Of a stretch of DNA of 64,000 nt, positions 1-10,800 are shown piece after piece. The position numbers and the translations under genes are program-made. Below the pieces are notes generated by a model, which saw nothing but the letters and a program-made list of their open reading frames with translations, ran no database searches and was not told where the DNA came from. The stretch spans positions 130,845 to 194,844 of the forward strand of contig VZRS01012606.1 of assembly GCA_013398055.1 (NCBI GenBank), given 5' to 3'. The first letter of the stretch is position 1. Each line of letters starts with the position of its first letter. The DNA is from Ifrita kowaldi. Its lineage: Eukaryota > Chordata > Aves > Passeriformes > Cinclosomatidae.

Positions 1-6
1 CTCTGC

Positions 7-178
7 CGCGAGAGACACTCGTGTGTGTCCTGACGTGTCCCCGCGCCGGGGCGGGGGTGCCCAGCGCTCGGGGGCGGGCACGGGGCAGCTGGGTCCTCGC
101 CGTCTGCCGGGCGCACAATGGGCGGTGGAGACCGGCGGGGGGGGGGGGGGGGGGGATCCGACCGGGTGGGTTATAAGC
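7..178. repeat. False duplicate of 1065-1236 at a contig end
   Basis: Positions 7-140 are identical to 1065-1198 with offset 1058. Beyond that, 141-178 is a long G run followed by GATCCGACC and TTATAAGC, where the right copy has GATCGCAGC and TTTACAAGC. This looks like the same sequence read with poor quality at the end of a contig. An N follows at 179. The segment is best treated as an unmerged overlap rather than a real tandem duplication. Confidence 0.8.
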
Positions 179-179
179 N

Positions 180-328
180 GGACACGGTGAGCCTCTACCA
201 GCGGACCCTGGAGCAGAGGGCCAAGAAAACGGGCACCGGCGGCGGCAGCAAGCAGCAGCACCAGAGCAAACAGCAGCAAGATGCTGAGCCCGCCACGGCG
301 GAGCAGAGGAATCACACGCTGATCATGG
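180..328 (+). CDS. 3' part of a coding exon (probably first coding exon), gene not recognised
   Basis: From 181 the frame is open and GC3-rich, reading DTVSLYQRTLEQRAKK, then a Gly-rich stretch, a Gln-rich stretch with QQHQSKQQQ, and ending RNHTLIM. The ATG at 326-328 is followed directly by GTAAGG, a strong splice donor in phase 0, and the frame turns into non-protein-like sequence beyond it. The piece gives about 49 residues: basic, polar, low-complexity, with no membrane segment or signal peptide visible. Its left edge is an N at 179, and the 38 bases before that are a low-quality run, so the true start codon is not seen. The in-frame ATG at 118 lies in a misplaced duplicate of 1065 onward and should not be used. 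I do not recognise the protein. A coding exon is likely from codon bias plus donor; the gene name is open. Confidence 0.6.
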
Positions 329-1061
329 TAAGGGGATGCGGGCCGCGAGGCGGAGGGGTCGCTGTCCACTCCGCGTCGCTAGCCGGGATGAGCTGGATGT
401 CGGCCCCGTAGCTTGTCAAGGGGAACGGGGCTCGACTCAACTTAGGCGGTGGCAGGGTCTCTGGCGAGACGGGCAGGCGGGAGCTGCCGGGACGCTTCGC
501 AACTTCTCATCGGCTGGGGTGGAGGGAGCTGACAAACTTTTTTTCCCCGCCGTCCCGTTCGGAAGGGTAGAACTGCTGTAGGGTAAGGGGGAAGGAGCGG
601 TGCCGGGCGTGCGCCGCGGGCTGCTGAGAGCCGGGGGAGGGTTTTGTGTGTGTGTGTGTGCGTGCGTGCGTGTTTTGCCACGGCTTCTCCGTGCGGGGGG
701 CTGGCCGCCTTTAAATCCCGCCGCGGAGGAAGGTGGAAGGTGATTTCGCAGGCTGGGCTGGCGGCAAGAGGAAAAGTTGGGCAGGTTTCTCGCCTGGGCT
801 GCCCCGGCCTGCAGCAGCCCGGCTCCCCGCGCGAGCTGAATCTCTTCCCAAAGTTTCCTTGGGATTTAAGGAGCTTAGCGAGGAGCGGACGGGGGGAAGG
901 GGGCGGGGGCTGAGCCGGTAGGAGCGTAGCGGCAAGTAGGAAGCGGAGTTTCCCACTCCCAGGCTGCACCGATGATGAATAATAAGAGGAGGTGCGGGGG
1001 GAGCCGGGCCCCGCGCTCCGCCAGAGCCTTATTTATAGCAGGTCGCGGCCGCCAGTCGTTC
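329..1061 (+). other. Putative start of the first intron, within the CpG island
   Basis: This follows the splice donor at 329 and has no convincing frame. It holds a (TG)n/(CGTG)n microsatellite at about 643-673 and a TATA-like element near 1030-1039. The TATA-like site could serve a second, downstream promoter if transcription also starts near the gap at 1062. Confidence 0.4.
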
Positions 1062-1064
1062 NNN
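1062..1064. other. Assembly gap (NNN)
   Basis: Three N bases separate 180-1061 from the right-hand copy of the duplicated segment. With the N at 179 this defines a separate contig, 180-1061, that carries the coding exon piece and a TATA-like sequence close to its right end. Confidence 0.95.
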
Positions 1065-1830
1065 CGCGAGAGACACTCGTGTGTGTCCTGACGTGTCCCC
1101 GCGCCGGGGCGGGGGTGCCCAGCGCTCGGGGGCGGGCACGGGGCAGCTGGGTCCTCGCCGTCTGCCGGGCGCACAATGGGCGGTGGAGACCGGCGGGGAG
1201 GAGGGGAGGGGCGATCGCAGCGTCTGGTTTACAAGCCCCGCACGTCCCTCCCTCTCGCCTTCCCCCGCTGCGCGGGGAGGCGCGGCCGTACGGGAGGGTC
1301 CAGCAGGCCGGCAGCTGCTGCCGGCCCCCGCCGGGGGAGGTCTCTATGACAAAGCGGTGGGGTGGCGGCCATCCCGGTGGCGGTCCTTCCTCTCGCCCCC
1401 CCGTACGTGAGAGGAGGGAGCCTTGTGTTTCTCCGGGGCCGCGCCGAGCCTGCCCAGCCCCGGACGCAGTGCCGGTTCGGTGCCGGGCAGCTCCTCCCCT
1501 GCGGGACGCCGCGCAGCCCGGAGGGCAGCACCCTTCCCGCTGCCCTGCTGGGCGCTTTGCCTGCCCCCAACCCCGCTTCCTCACGCTGGGGTGGCTGGAG
1601 CTGGGGATCGCTTCGCCAGCGTCAAACAAAAGCTCAGCGCCGAGCGCTGCCCCCGCCTCCTGGCCGCCTCGGGAGCGCAACCCCCGGCGGCCCGGCGCAT
1701 CTCCCGGCGAGGCCAGCCGGGAGGCGGGCAGCTGAGGGAGCGGCGCCGGGGGGAGCCCGGGCAGGAGCTGCACAAAGCGGCGGGGGTGGCGGAATGTGTG
1801 CGTGTGCGCTTCGCAAACAGGAAGTAGAAC

Positions 1831-3207
1831 GACCTCACTGACATCTTGTTGCTTTCCCGATGTTACCAGTGAGGCATAACCATGTTTCTCTTCCTTCTGG
1901 CGCCGTTCCTCAGGACCGAGGCCTTTAAATGCACGCTGCACCACAGTACTCGGCCTCGGCTTACACTATTCCCGGTACAGCAAAAGATTAACTCCCTAAA
2001 CCCCACGAGCAGGGTCTATCTTTTCGTCAGCCCAACTGTCTTCAAATCCCTTTTCACATCTCATCTCGTTTCCGCAAGATACGGGAAAGGGGCTGGAGGC
2101 TTAGGAGACATTCTCAGAACGACCTCTCTTCAGGGCAGCATTGTGCTACCCTGTGTCCTCATCCAGCTCCAGAGCAGTTCCAGTGCTTTTGGGCCCAGGC
2201 TAGTGGTGGGTTGTCCTTTCCCCTTGTTCCCAAGCCCCGGTACTGAAGCATTAAAGCCAGGATTTTTAGATAGGCAAGTCGTTGGTCTTCCCTTGAAGAT
2301 GTGCGACAGAAAGCCAAAGCTATAATATGAAAGTTGTAGAAACAAAATAACAAAAGGAGGAAGTGCAGTTTCAGCTCTCACTGTTAATAGATGCTTTTAG
2401 GTTCGGACATTTGAAGAGCTAAGAGTAGCCTAATAAGGGGTAGTTTGCCATGAAATTCATCGTAACTCAATTCCTGTGCTATGATCTTCATGTTATTTAA
2501 ATATACTCAATGTGCCCTATGCTTTTAATATTAAAAAGATAAATTCTACTGCCTTATTACAAAAAAAGACCCATTTCCATTTCTTTTAAAGAAAATACAC
2601 AGACGTTGCCAAAAAATTTAGAAACATCATCTGATTTGTTTCACTTGTAAAGTATTAATTACGAATTTTGACTCATGTCTAAGCACATTGGGGAACATGC
2701 ATGGGAACATGAAAGCAATACTTAACACCCAAGAAATTACTCTTTTTGAAGCAGTTGATAAGTATTTTCTCTGAGACACGCTTTTTGCAGTAAAACCAAA
2801 TGCAACCCCCCAAACTTCCTAATTTCTAGCAATCATAACAGTGTGGTAAATTTAACTGTTTATGTGCATCATAATTTTTATTTAGCAAAACAATTCAGCT
2901 TAATTTAACTTTTTTTTTTTCTTTTTTTAATCACATGAGAAAAAAGTTAACTACATTTAGGGGTTTTCTCCCTTTCTTTATTCTCTGGTAAAGTCCAGTG
3001 GAGAGTTTTACAGTGGAATAGTCACAGATCTGCTACTGCTTTACTCTTCACACAAAAATCATTATTAAATTTTTGCCTCAGATTATTAACACATGATTTG
3101 GAAAAGAAGCTGTTGGTATTAAATGACAACAAACACAATGAGGACAGCAAGAAATGCATTTTCTAATTCATTTTTTTAATCAGAGCAATTTAAAGGAAAG
3201 TAGTATC

Positions 3208-3239
<32 letters not shown>

Positions 3240-3850
3240 TGTGTGTGCGTGTGTGTGTCCTCCAAACTGAGAGATGCTGAGCAGGGAAGGGAGATGTGCT
3301 TGATCCAGGCAGCCAGTCACCCAACAAACCCTCCCAAAAGCTGTTGCTGACATGTGCTGAGTGCCCTCCAGCCAGCTGAGTAAAAAAACCAAAAACATCT
3401 TTAGAAGATGATTATTTGAAGACATGCACTCTGATTTTCTTTACTGGATGGAGTACAAGCAATGCAGTTTGTACAGTGATTCTTGTTGCCACCCCCACAC
3501 TTTGCACCCTCCCGGAGTTCACGGAAGGCACTGTGCAGTTTCCACTGTTTAGGACTCTATGTCAACTGACAAGAAGTTGTCAATGGAAGCCTTTTGTCAG
3601 AATGGGGTGTAGGAGCATATGCTTGGCTGTATGTCATGAGTTGCTGATCTACCCTGAATTTGTGTCTTGTTATAGAGAAAGTTTTCACTTGCTGAATTTT
3701 GAAATACCTGGATTTATAACTAATTCAACTTCTTCTATTGAGGAGAAAAGTGGGTTATAGAACTAGTTTGCTCCCGCACAGACATAGATTGGGGTGTGCA
3801 CAGAAATTAAAATAGTTTATAAATGTCTGTGGGGACCTTTCCCCCTCACC
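1831..3850. other. AT-rich noncoding stretch, no gene seen
   Basis: The CpG island ends here and composition drops to AT-rich. No frame shows protein-like composition together with splice sites. The only structured element is the TG microsatellite at 3209-3258. It is read as intron or intergenic DNA. Confidence 0.6.
3209..3258. repeat. (TG)n microsatellite with CG interruptions
   Basis: About 50 bases of TG dinucleotides are interrupted by TGCGCG and TGCG steps. The alternating purine-pyrimidine run is of the kind that can form Z-DNA. The antisense frame rich in HTHTH is only the translated repeat. Confidence 0.9.
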
Positions 3851-4041
3851 CCAGTTCAACCTGGCAAAAACCAAAGTTGTTTTCTGTGGTTTTGATTTGG
3901 ATTATTAAAATGCTGTACCAGCCTGGTTTTCAGAGCAAGTATTGGGAAAATCTGCAATTCATCCAAAACTCTGCTGCTCATCTTTGGATTGGTTCCAGGA
4001 AATATCAACACATATCAGTTCTGCAGTTCTTTGTGAGCTAA
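3850..4041 (+). mobile_element. Ancient LINE (L2/CR1-type) reverse transcriptase C-terminal relic
   Basis: Translation in shifting frames gives FNLAKTKVVFCG near 3858-3893 and then LQFIQNSAAHL near 3952-3984, followed by SRKYQHIS. These match the spacing and wording of the conserved tail of L2/CR1-clade LINE ORF2, where a segment ending in KTEVL..G is followed by LQ..QN.AARL and R..HI.P.L. Frameshifts and stops break it, so it is a fossil. The family call rests on these short motifs and was not searched against a library. Confidence 0.5.
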
Positions 4042-7000
4042 TCTGCTTTCTTGTTTCCTTCTTTCAGTGCAAGAGTCTTCTTGGCTCTGCATCCATGTTA
4101 TTGTGTGGGGTTCAGAGGTTGTATGTGTGTGTGTATACGCATCCATTATATATAGAATAAATAATAAATAATGTATATTTAGTATATAATAGCCAAATGC
4201 ATAATAAATACTGCAAATTATATCACTTCTGTTTCTTATCCCCGTGACTGTCGTTCTAACTGTGCATTTTTTGTCCAGTGACATGTGTAATTATGACATT
4301 GGCCTTCTAGTGCACATTTATTTGCATTGGAGCACTCTTGTGAAGTATAAGGAGGCTGGAGCTACTTTTTCCTATTTTAAGGCTCTTCAAGACTTTTTTT
4401 TTTTAGTGTGGAATTATTGTGGGTTTGACGGCCACTGTCTTACTGACAGTTTTTAACCCTAAACCCAGTTCTTAGGAAATTGCATTTAAAACACCATAAA
4501 CCTAAAATGTTATTTAGATCAGAGAAATTAGCAACAGAAGTTAAATGACCTATTAGATCATCTTTTCTGTTCCCCTGCCAGAGCATACTATGCCAATTCA
4601 GAATTAGTTTAAAGACAGAGAAAACATGGCTGGAAATATACAGTATTTTCCAGTCCTGCTCTTCACCCATTCTGGGCTAACGCACTGCCTTCCAGCAGTT
4701 AGTGATCACACTGTACTTCTACCTGAGGGAAGGAAGATGGGCAGGCCACTCCTTTCAGCTTTCTCTGTGTAGGGACAGAATGACATGTCCAGAATCATAG
4801 AAATCTGGTTATATGTCTTCCTTGTTGATAGATATTCCACTACACAAAAGTAGTTCCTCCCTCCACCTCAGTCTCTTCTTTTTGTTGGAAAAGGTATCCA
4901 GAGTGAAAAGTGGAACATACTCATTTTTCTTAGTGATTCACGGATAATGCCAGTAATGAAATTGAGTGCCAAAGAACGTTTTCAGGCTTGTGAGGAGTTT
5001 GTTAAAGCTTACACCTGCTGTCTTTAATATGTACTTGTCTGTATGTTCATAAACCTGAGCATGTTTCTTGTGTCCTTTCTTGTGTAATATTGCTATTCAA
5101 CTTACTTTACAGGTGCTTAGGAGTTCATCACTTACACTATAGTAAAAATCTATTTCTCTGGCGTTGCAAAGATGAAAAAAGAAGATAAATTTTTAGATAT
5201 TTTGTTTTATTTTCCACAAGAGGTCAAATACTTGTAGCCCTTACTCATACCTGATGACTAAGTAGGATTAAGCATCTCTTCAGTTAATAAGCTATGTCTG
5301 ATCTTGCTCACACAGGGGTAAAGTCAGTAGTAAATACACAACAGGGATGATACCAGAATTAAATCCCAGGCCAGCAATGCTCCTTCTCTTTTGTAAGCAT
5401 TATAGAAGGAGTCATTGTGTAACTCTTTTTATTTTCATTTTCCTATAAGGGTGGATCTCTGTGTCTTTCTTACTCCACAGGCCTCTCCCATTTGTTTTCT
5501 CCTTTTCATACACACTCGCACTTGATGCTTCTGTGTGATTACTGTCCTTTAGGACAAGGAGTTTTTGTGCTGACCTCCTTTTGCTGCTAGTCAGCACAAT
5601 AGGTTTCAGTGTAGCAAACTGAAAGGAATGAAGAGACTCTTCACTTCAAGCACTGCTAGCCTCTGATGACCTTTAATGCTCTGATGGAAAGTGTGGCCCT
5701 TTCAAAGATAGTGGGTTGGGTTATTACAAGCTGTAGCTGGAACAGGGCAAGTTGTATTTTGACATAGGATATCCAGTCATAGTGAAATCTCAGCTTCAGA
5801 TTTACCAAACAGAACGTGTTGAAAGTCCTGCAGTGAAGTTCTAGGCATTGTTAAGTTCGGGAAGAACAGCTTTGTCTAGAACACATCAAAAACTCATTCT
5901 GCTAATGCAGAGCCAAAAATATTAACATATGATTGTGTTAGGACAATTGGCTGCATTTAAATTAACGTCAGTTTACAGTAACTTGACCTAAAGCTTAAGG
6001 CTTCACAAATGGCTTCAGCTGGTGTAACCTGAGCTGCCACCACTGAGGAAGTTTCCTCTTTCCTGCTCTTGTCAGGGACTGTGTTTGCTGCCTTTGCTAA
6101 GGGCGGCTCTTGCTTGTGTAGCCCCACGGCCAGCGGGTTCGCTGAGCAGGTAGGGAGGGCAGACACACTTCTTCCTTTTCTTCTGGGTTAGTTTTTAGCT
6201 GGATCAGATCCATCGTTTGTTTGACACTCCTTCCCATGGGTAGCACAACCTTAAAACATCTTAATCCTCTTGTGAAACTTCACCTTTATCCCAGGATAAA
6301 CATCTGGGACCTCTTAGTTCAAACATACTCACCTGGTAGCATACATCGAACCTCAGTTAAGTTACACCTGATGTCAGCGCACAATTCTGTTCCTGAGCAC
6401 AGACACTGAAACAGGGGAGGCTGTATGTAGCAAAGGAGTCAGGGTTCATTTTTATTTAAACACTGCATGTATATGACATTTGGTTGCATATTACTCCAAT
6501 GTGTATAATTCATGTGAGATGTGCTGGGATTGGCAGAGGTTTGAGAACAGGCCTGACAGCCAGTAACTGCTGACTGGAATCCTTCAAGTGTGTTGTTTCG
6601 TGGATTGAAATGTGAGGTACAATGTCTGACTGAAGTTACGAACCTGTAATCAGTTTTCCAGTCTGGGATCTCACAGGCTGTTCTGATAAGCAGCATGCAT
6701 GTACATTCAGAGGGAATTTGGGAGCCTTATCAATTTGAAATACACATTTTCCTAGTTTGTCTAAGCTGGTGAATCACAAAATCATGTAACTTTGATTGCT
6801 CTTCTGCTTCCCTCGTACTTATTTTAGTTTCCTGATGTTTGTAGCTCAAAAGTCACTACAAACTGCTCCTGTTTGTTTTCTGAATGCTTGAAACTCAGTT
6901 TCATAGGGCTTAAGAGAAAATATCTTTTTAAACTTAGAGTAGTTAATAAAATTGAAGCTGCTGAAATTCTGTGCTTACAGGAAGGAGGGGTTGAGCTGCC

Positions 7001-9604
7001 TTCTTTCAAGACTTCCCTCTTTCAGATTGATTTTGTTTGCTACCACACACCATTACAATTGGTGAGGAGATAAGAATACTTCAATCTTCAGTTGACCTGA
7101 GAGAAGTATGTCCACCCATAGGAACTTTGCATTTTCTAGAAGTTTGTGAAAGTGCTAAAGCTAATGCTGCGGTGCTGTTGGTAGCGCAGATGACCTATTG
7201 CTGTTTGCTTGCTGTCAGTTCTTCACAACCACAGCACACACAAAGTAGGAAAGAGGTTTGAATTTATGACTTTCAGAATAACTAAGGGAATAAATAGAAA
7301 GAACAGCAGGTCAAGGATTTTTTTAAAATTTTCTTTTAATCACTTTCTGTAGGGTTTTCATATAGGGCTCTGTAGTGTCCTATAAGTTGTCAGCTCTCAT
7401 CAGCTGAAGCTTGGTGGAGTTGTGCTTTCACTGATGGAAGATGGGGCTGTGCCTCTTCCCCTCCTCCCTTCTTCCCTTTTCTGTCTCCTCCCTACATTAC
7501 TTTTACTATGTGCCATACAGGAGCAGTTCAGGTTTAATAGAACAATTCAACTTTATTTTCCTCTGCACTTCAGATTCAGAGGAATAATTATTCAGTGCTG
7601 CAGTGAAGGTGTAGCCTTTCTGCACCATCTTTATGATGCTTGTGAAAATCTGGGGCCAATTCAGAAAGTCCTTGGATATTGTATACCTTGGAAAAGAGCA
7701 GAGAATTGGTTTTTAACCTTACTCAGACCCCGGGCAGCACCACAACAAGAAGCCAATATGCCTATGTATGTGTGTTTGTATAAACCAGTACCTGTAGTTA
7801 CACACTGGTTTTTAAACTGTACTCCAAGGCAAAGTGAAAAGATTTATGATCAGTTTTGACGGTGAAAGGGGATGTAATAGTCCAACAAGTTTAAGAATCA
7901 TTGATATGTACCCATTTACTACATATTCATCCTCTTTCTCTTTCCTTTAGCTCATATCTTGTGATGTTTTGGCACTTCTGCATTGTGTTTCTTCTAAAGG
8001 AGGAAGGGAGGTGGCTATGGCAAATGAGATTGTAGAGGAGTTCTGGAAACTATGGGAGTTTTTTAATCATTTAAGGTAATTCCTTACATTAAGAAGGATA
8101 GACCAGCACTTTGCCAAAAAAGAAACTGTTGCATCCCCTACTCCTTCTGTTTATGCAGAATATTGTATTTCAGACTCTCTAGTATCTGCAAAAGTGACTT
8201 TAAATCCGACTGCCTTTGCTGGCACTAGTTACCTTTGGACTGCTAAAGGGATTATTCCGTTTCAGCTGTGAACTGTGCTGCTGTTCCTTTTTGTCTTCAG
8301 AGCTGGTGGCTGTTGTTCTGATTTCTCTGGATTGCATTCCAGTGCATAACTGAGGCAGCAGAGGGAAAACTGCTATTGACATTAAATAACCTATTTTTAG
8401 TGATGTTTTGGTAAGCAGTGTTGCTATTCATTGTACATATTTTTAGTTGTCATCAAAGCAGGTAATGTAGCTTTGAAGGCTTTAGTGGACTTATGCAGAA
8501 GACTCCAGATTTCTGTAACTGAATGGGGGTCACATTGTTTGAGCTCCAAATTGGCTGAAGTGTTCTGGTATGTAATCCATGGCTGGATATTCAAAAAAAG
8601 TGATTCAAAATAATCTGTAGGTCCTTCTGTTACTGCATGTTTCTGGGCTGAGCTTGCAGTCTTTGCCTTCCAGTAAAAGTGGAGATACCATGCTGAGGTT
8701 GTAGTGCTGTATCTCTTTTTTTTTTTCCCCCTAATTCGTTTCAAGTATTTTGTACTCTTGAAAGCTTTAAAGGCTGGACTGCTGCAGTTTTAAAAATTCA
8801 CCTGAGAGAATTTGGCTTTACATTTTTTTCACCCCATAGGATTTTGCTGGAGCTTATTTTTTCTAACCCATTTTAATATGTATTCTACATAATGTAAAAC
8901 AACAACAAAAAAACCATTTATTTTCTCTCCTCCATTTCATTTACAACAAAACAAAACCACTTTATAGTCACAGTAAGGTTTACTGCCCTTCTCAGTAACA
9001 CTTTTGCTGTGGAAAATTTCAGCAGTGGGTAGGGGGGATGGAGAATTGTGAATGTAGAATAGAAAAACCAAAATTAGTTTTGACTAGTAGCATTGAAAAT
9101 TTCACCTATCACTGTGATAAAGTCTCCATTTACTTACACCCAGACAGGGGTTATGGGAAGTTGGGCATAGACTATTCTTTTCCACTTAATGGTGTCTTCA
9201 CATGGTGCTGCCTTGGGGTTAATTAGATGAAGCAGCTGAAACAAATTAATTTGCTGCCGTGAAACAGGGTGGTCCTAGGGCCGTAGTCCTACACCTACAG
9301 TCTGCCTGTGGTACTAATGTAGGAGGAAAATTAGCTGCCTAGGAGGAAAACAGTGGGCTTTTTTAGGTGTGAGGTGAAGATACACAGTGCTGTACTGGAG
9401 AGGAGGGGCTAGAGGAAAGGGGAGGCAGAAGATCCCATGTAGTTTGCTTTAAACTTCAGTAGCTCTTGTAATCAAGTTGATCAACAATTCAAAATATCTC
9501 CTGTAATTTTGCATCTGCTGTCCTTTACAGCTCTGCAAAGACAGCAGTTTTACTCTCAGGATTCATGCATAGAGATACAGCTATGCAGTTCCATGAACAA
9601 ACCA
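4042..9604. other. AT-rich noncoding stretch, no gene seen
   Basis: No exon or recent repeat is recognised. Short TG and TA-rich runs occur at about 4122-4200. The longest frame (7422-7859 +, 145 codons) has no recognisable domain, ordinary AT-rich composition and no splice context, so it is taken as chance. This is read as intron or intergenic DNA. Confidence 0.55.
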
Positions 9605-9815
9605 CTTCTAGATATTAGGAAAAGCTTCTTTGCTGAAAGGGTGGTCAGACATTGGATCACGATGCCCGGGGAAGTGTTGGAGTTGACACCCCTTGAGATA
9701 TTTAAGAAATATAGAGATGGTGCTTAAGGACATGGTCTAGTGATGGGTTTGGGCAATGCTGGGTTAATGGCTGGACTCAATGACCTTAAGGCTCTTTTCC
9801 AACCTGCCAGTTGAA
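9605..9815 (+). mobile_element. CR1 LINE 3'-end fragment
   Basis: The segment has the typical avian CR1 tail: a stretch reading ATTAGGAAAAGCTTCTTT, then GGGTGGTCAGACATTGG, then GATATTTAAGAAA, then GGCTGGACTCAATGACCTTA followed by TTTTCCAACCTG. In frame it encodes the usual CR1 ORF2 C-terminus resembling RVVRHW, with a stop after it. It is 5'-truncated, as is usual, and lacks a clear terminal ATTCTATG repeat, so it is an older copy. Confidence 0.8.
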
Positions 9816-9919
9816 AGCCTGGTAGTTGTGGTGCATTGCTGGAGTTAATTTGGCAATGAAATACTTACACAGTTTATGGACCACCAGGCAGAAGATTATT
9901 GGAAGTGTCTTCTAGTGCA

Positions 9920-9968
9920 ATAGGTACTCTTAAGGTACTCTATAAGTGCTCCATAGGTACTCTTAAGG
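9920..9968 (+). repeat. 16-bp direct microduplication
   Basis: The word ATAGGTACTCTTAAGG occurs at 9920-9935 and again at 9953-9968, with a related GGTACTCTATAAG between. It is a small local duplication of unknown cause, lying between a CR1 tail and an LTR-like block. Confidence 0.8.
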
Positions 9969-10015
9969 ACAAGGTGATGATCCAAAGGATGATGAGGAGA
10001 ATATCTTTTCTATTC

Positions 10016-10800
10016 AATCTAGTCCGAAGAAGACATCAGGTGGCCACAGCATGGACTTTTATTAGGTAGATGATAACTGTCCTTCCTGTGAGGAAAAAAG
10101 AGGGGGGGACTTGTGTTAATTTTCTTTTTTTGTTTGCTAATTTCCTTCTGAAAATTGATAAACTTGGTGTACCAGTTTTGACAAATTTGGAGGAAAATAT
10201 CCTCTGATAGAAGGCAGGTTACAACCACCCCTCCCCTACCAGGTTCGGGAAAACTGAAAATTTCCTCTGAGGAAAGTGAAAGAGATGAAATACTATTTAT
10301 TTAACAAACACACAGGAAAAGGATAAGAATGCTAAATAATGAAACCTCTTGCTATGGAGAGAAACCTGGGAAGATTTTCAGAGTCCTTCTGTAGGTGTGG
10401 TCTCTCTCCTCCTCCTCGGAGCTGGGTTGGTGTGGGCCCACCTCCAGGGCCTTGGTGGGAAATTCTCCCAATGTGTTCTGATGTTAAAACAGTCCAGAAG
10501 AGAAGAAGGGAAAAACCAAAGTCCGAGGAAAACAAAGTTCAACTCTCCATCTCCCTCCGGAGAAAAAGAAGCCGAAAGCTGGCTGAAAAGCACGAAGGAT
10601 GTTTCCTCCCCCTTGCTGCCAGAGCAGAAGCAGACGAGTGTATATCTGTGTCCTTGAATAACTGTTTTGAAAAGTTCGCTCATTTTTTTTCCCTCTCTCC
10701 CCTCTCAGGCTCAGTCTAAAGGCACAGAAAAGGCACAAAGTTAATTTCTGGGCATAGAGCAGCGATAGGGGATACATATCATGAAGTCACCCCAAGACAC
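10016..10800 (-). mobile_element. Probable ERV LTR-like block, minus orientation, edges uncertain
   Basis: The block combines a TTTTATTAGG near 10058 (a polyadenylation signal on the minus strand), a GC-richer centre with GGTGTGGGCCCACCTCC at about 10430, and a right part with CCCCTCTCAGGCTCAGTCTAAAGGCACAGAAAAGGCACAAAG broken across 10700-10740. The layout resembles songbird ERV LTRs read in reverse. Compositional contrast with its flanks supports an insertion. I did not find a clear target duplication or TG/CA ends, so the limits are approximate. The overlapping frames at 10339-10777 on both strands are treated as shadows of this repeat. Confidence 0.4.

Larger units (their letters stand above)
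1..1830. promoter_or_regulatory. CpG island / promoter region of an unrecognised gene
   Basis: This is a dense GC- and CpG-rich block that stops near 1830, after which the sequence turns AT-rich. It contains the coding exon piece at 180-328, several GC-box-like runs, a TATA-like TTATTTATAG near 1030-1039, a CRE half site TGACGT at 1089-1094 and an ETS-type CAGGAAGT near 1818-1825. Such islands usually mark vertebrate promoters with their first exons. The internal order is unreliable because the block is broken by an N at 179 and NNN at 1062-1064 and carries a false duplication. Which start site is used cannot be told from sequence alone. The long open frames on both strands here (for example 992-1735 + and 1033-1944 -) follow from high GC content and are not called as genes. 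Confidence 0.8.

Noticed and set aside
118..411. Open frame starting with ATG at 118 and running through the exon
   Set aside because: It crosses an N and starts in a duplicated contig end with an artefactual G run, and it reads past a strong splice donor at 329. Only 180-328 is kept as coding.
992..1944. Long open frames on both strands of the CpG island (247 and 303 codons)
   Set aside because: High GC content removes stop codons on all frames. The translations are Pro/Arg/Gly/Ala-rich with no domain, and both cross the NNN gap or overlap each other.
7422..7859. 145-codon frame on the plus strand
   Set aside because: No recognisable domain, no splice context, and a composition close to the surrounding noncoding DNA.
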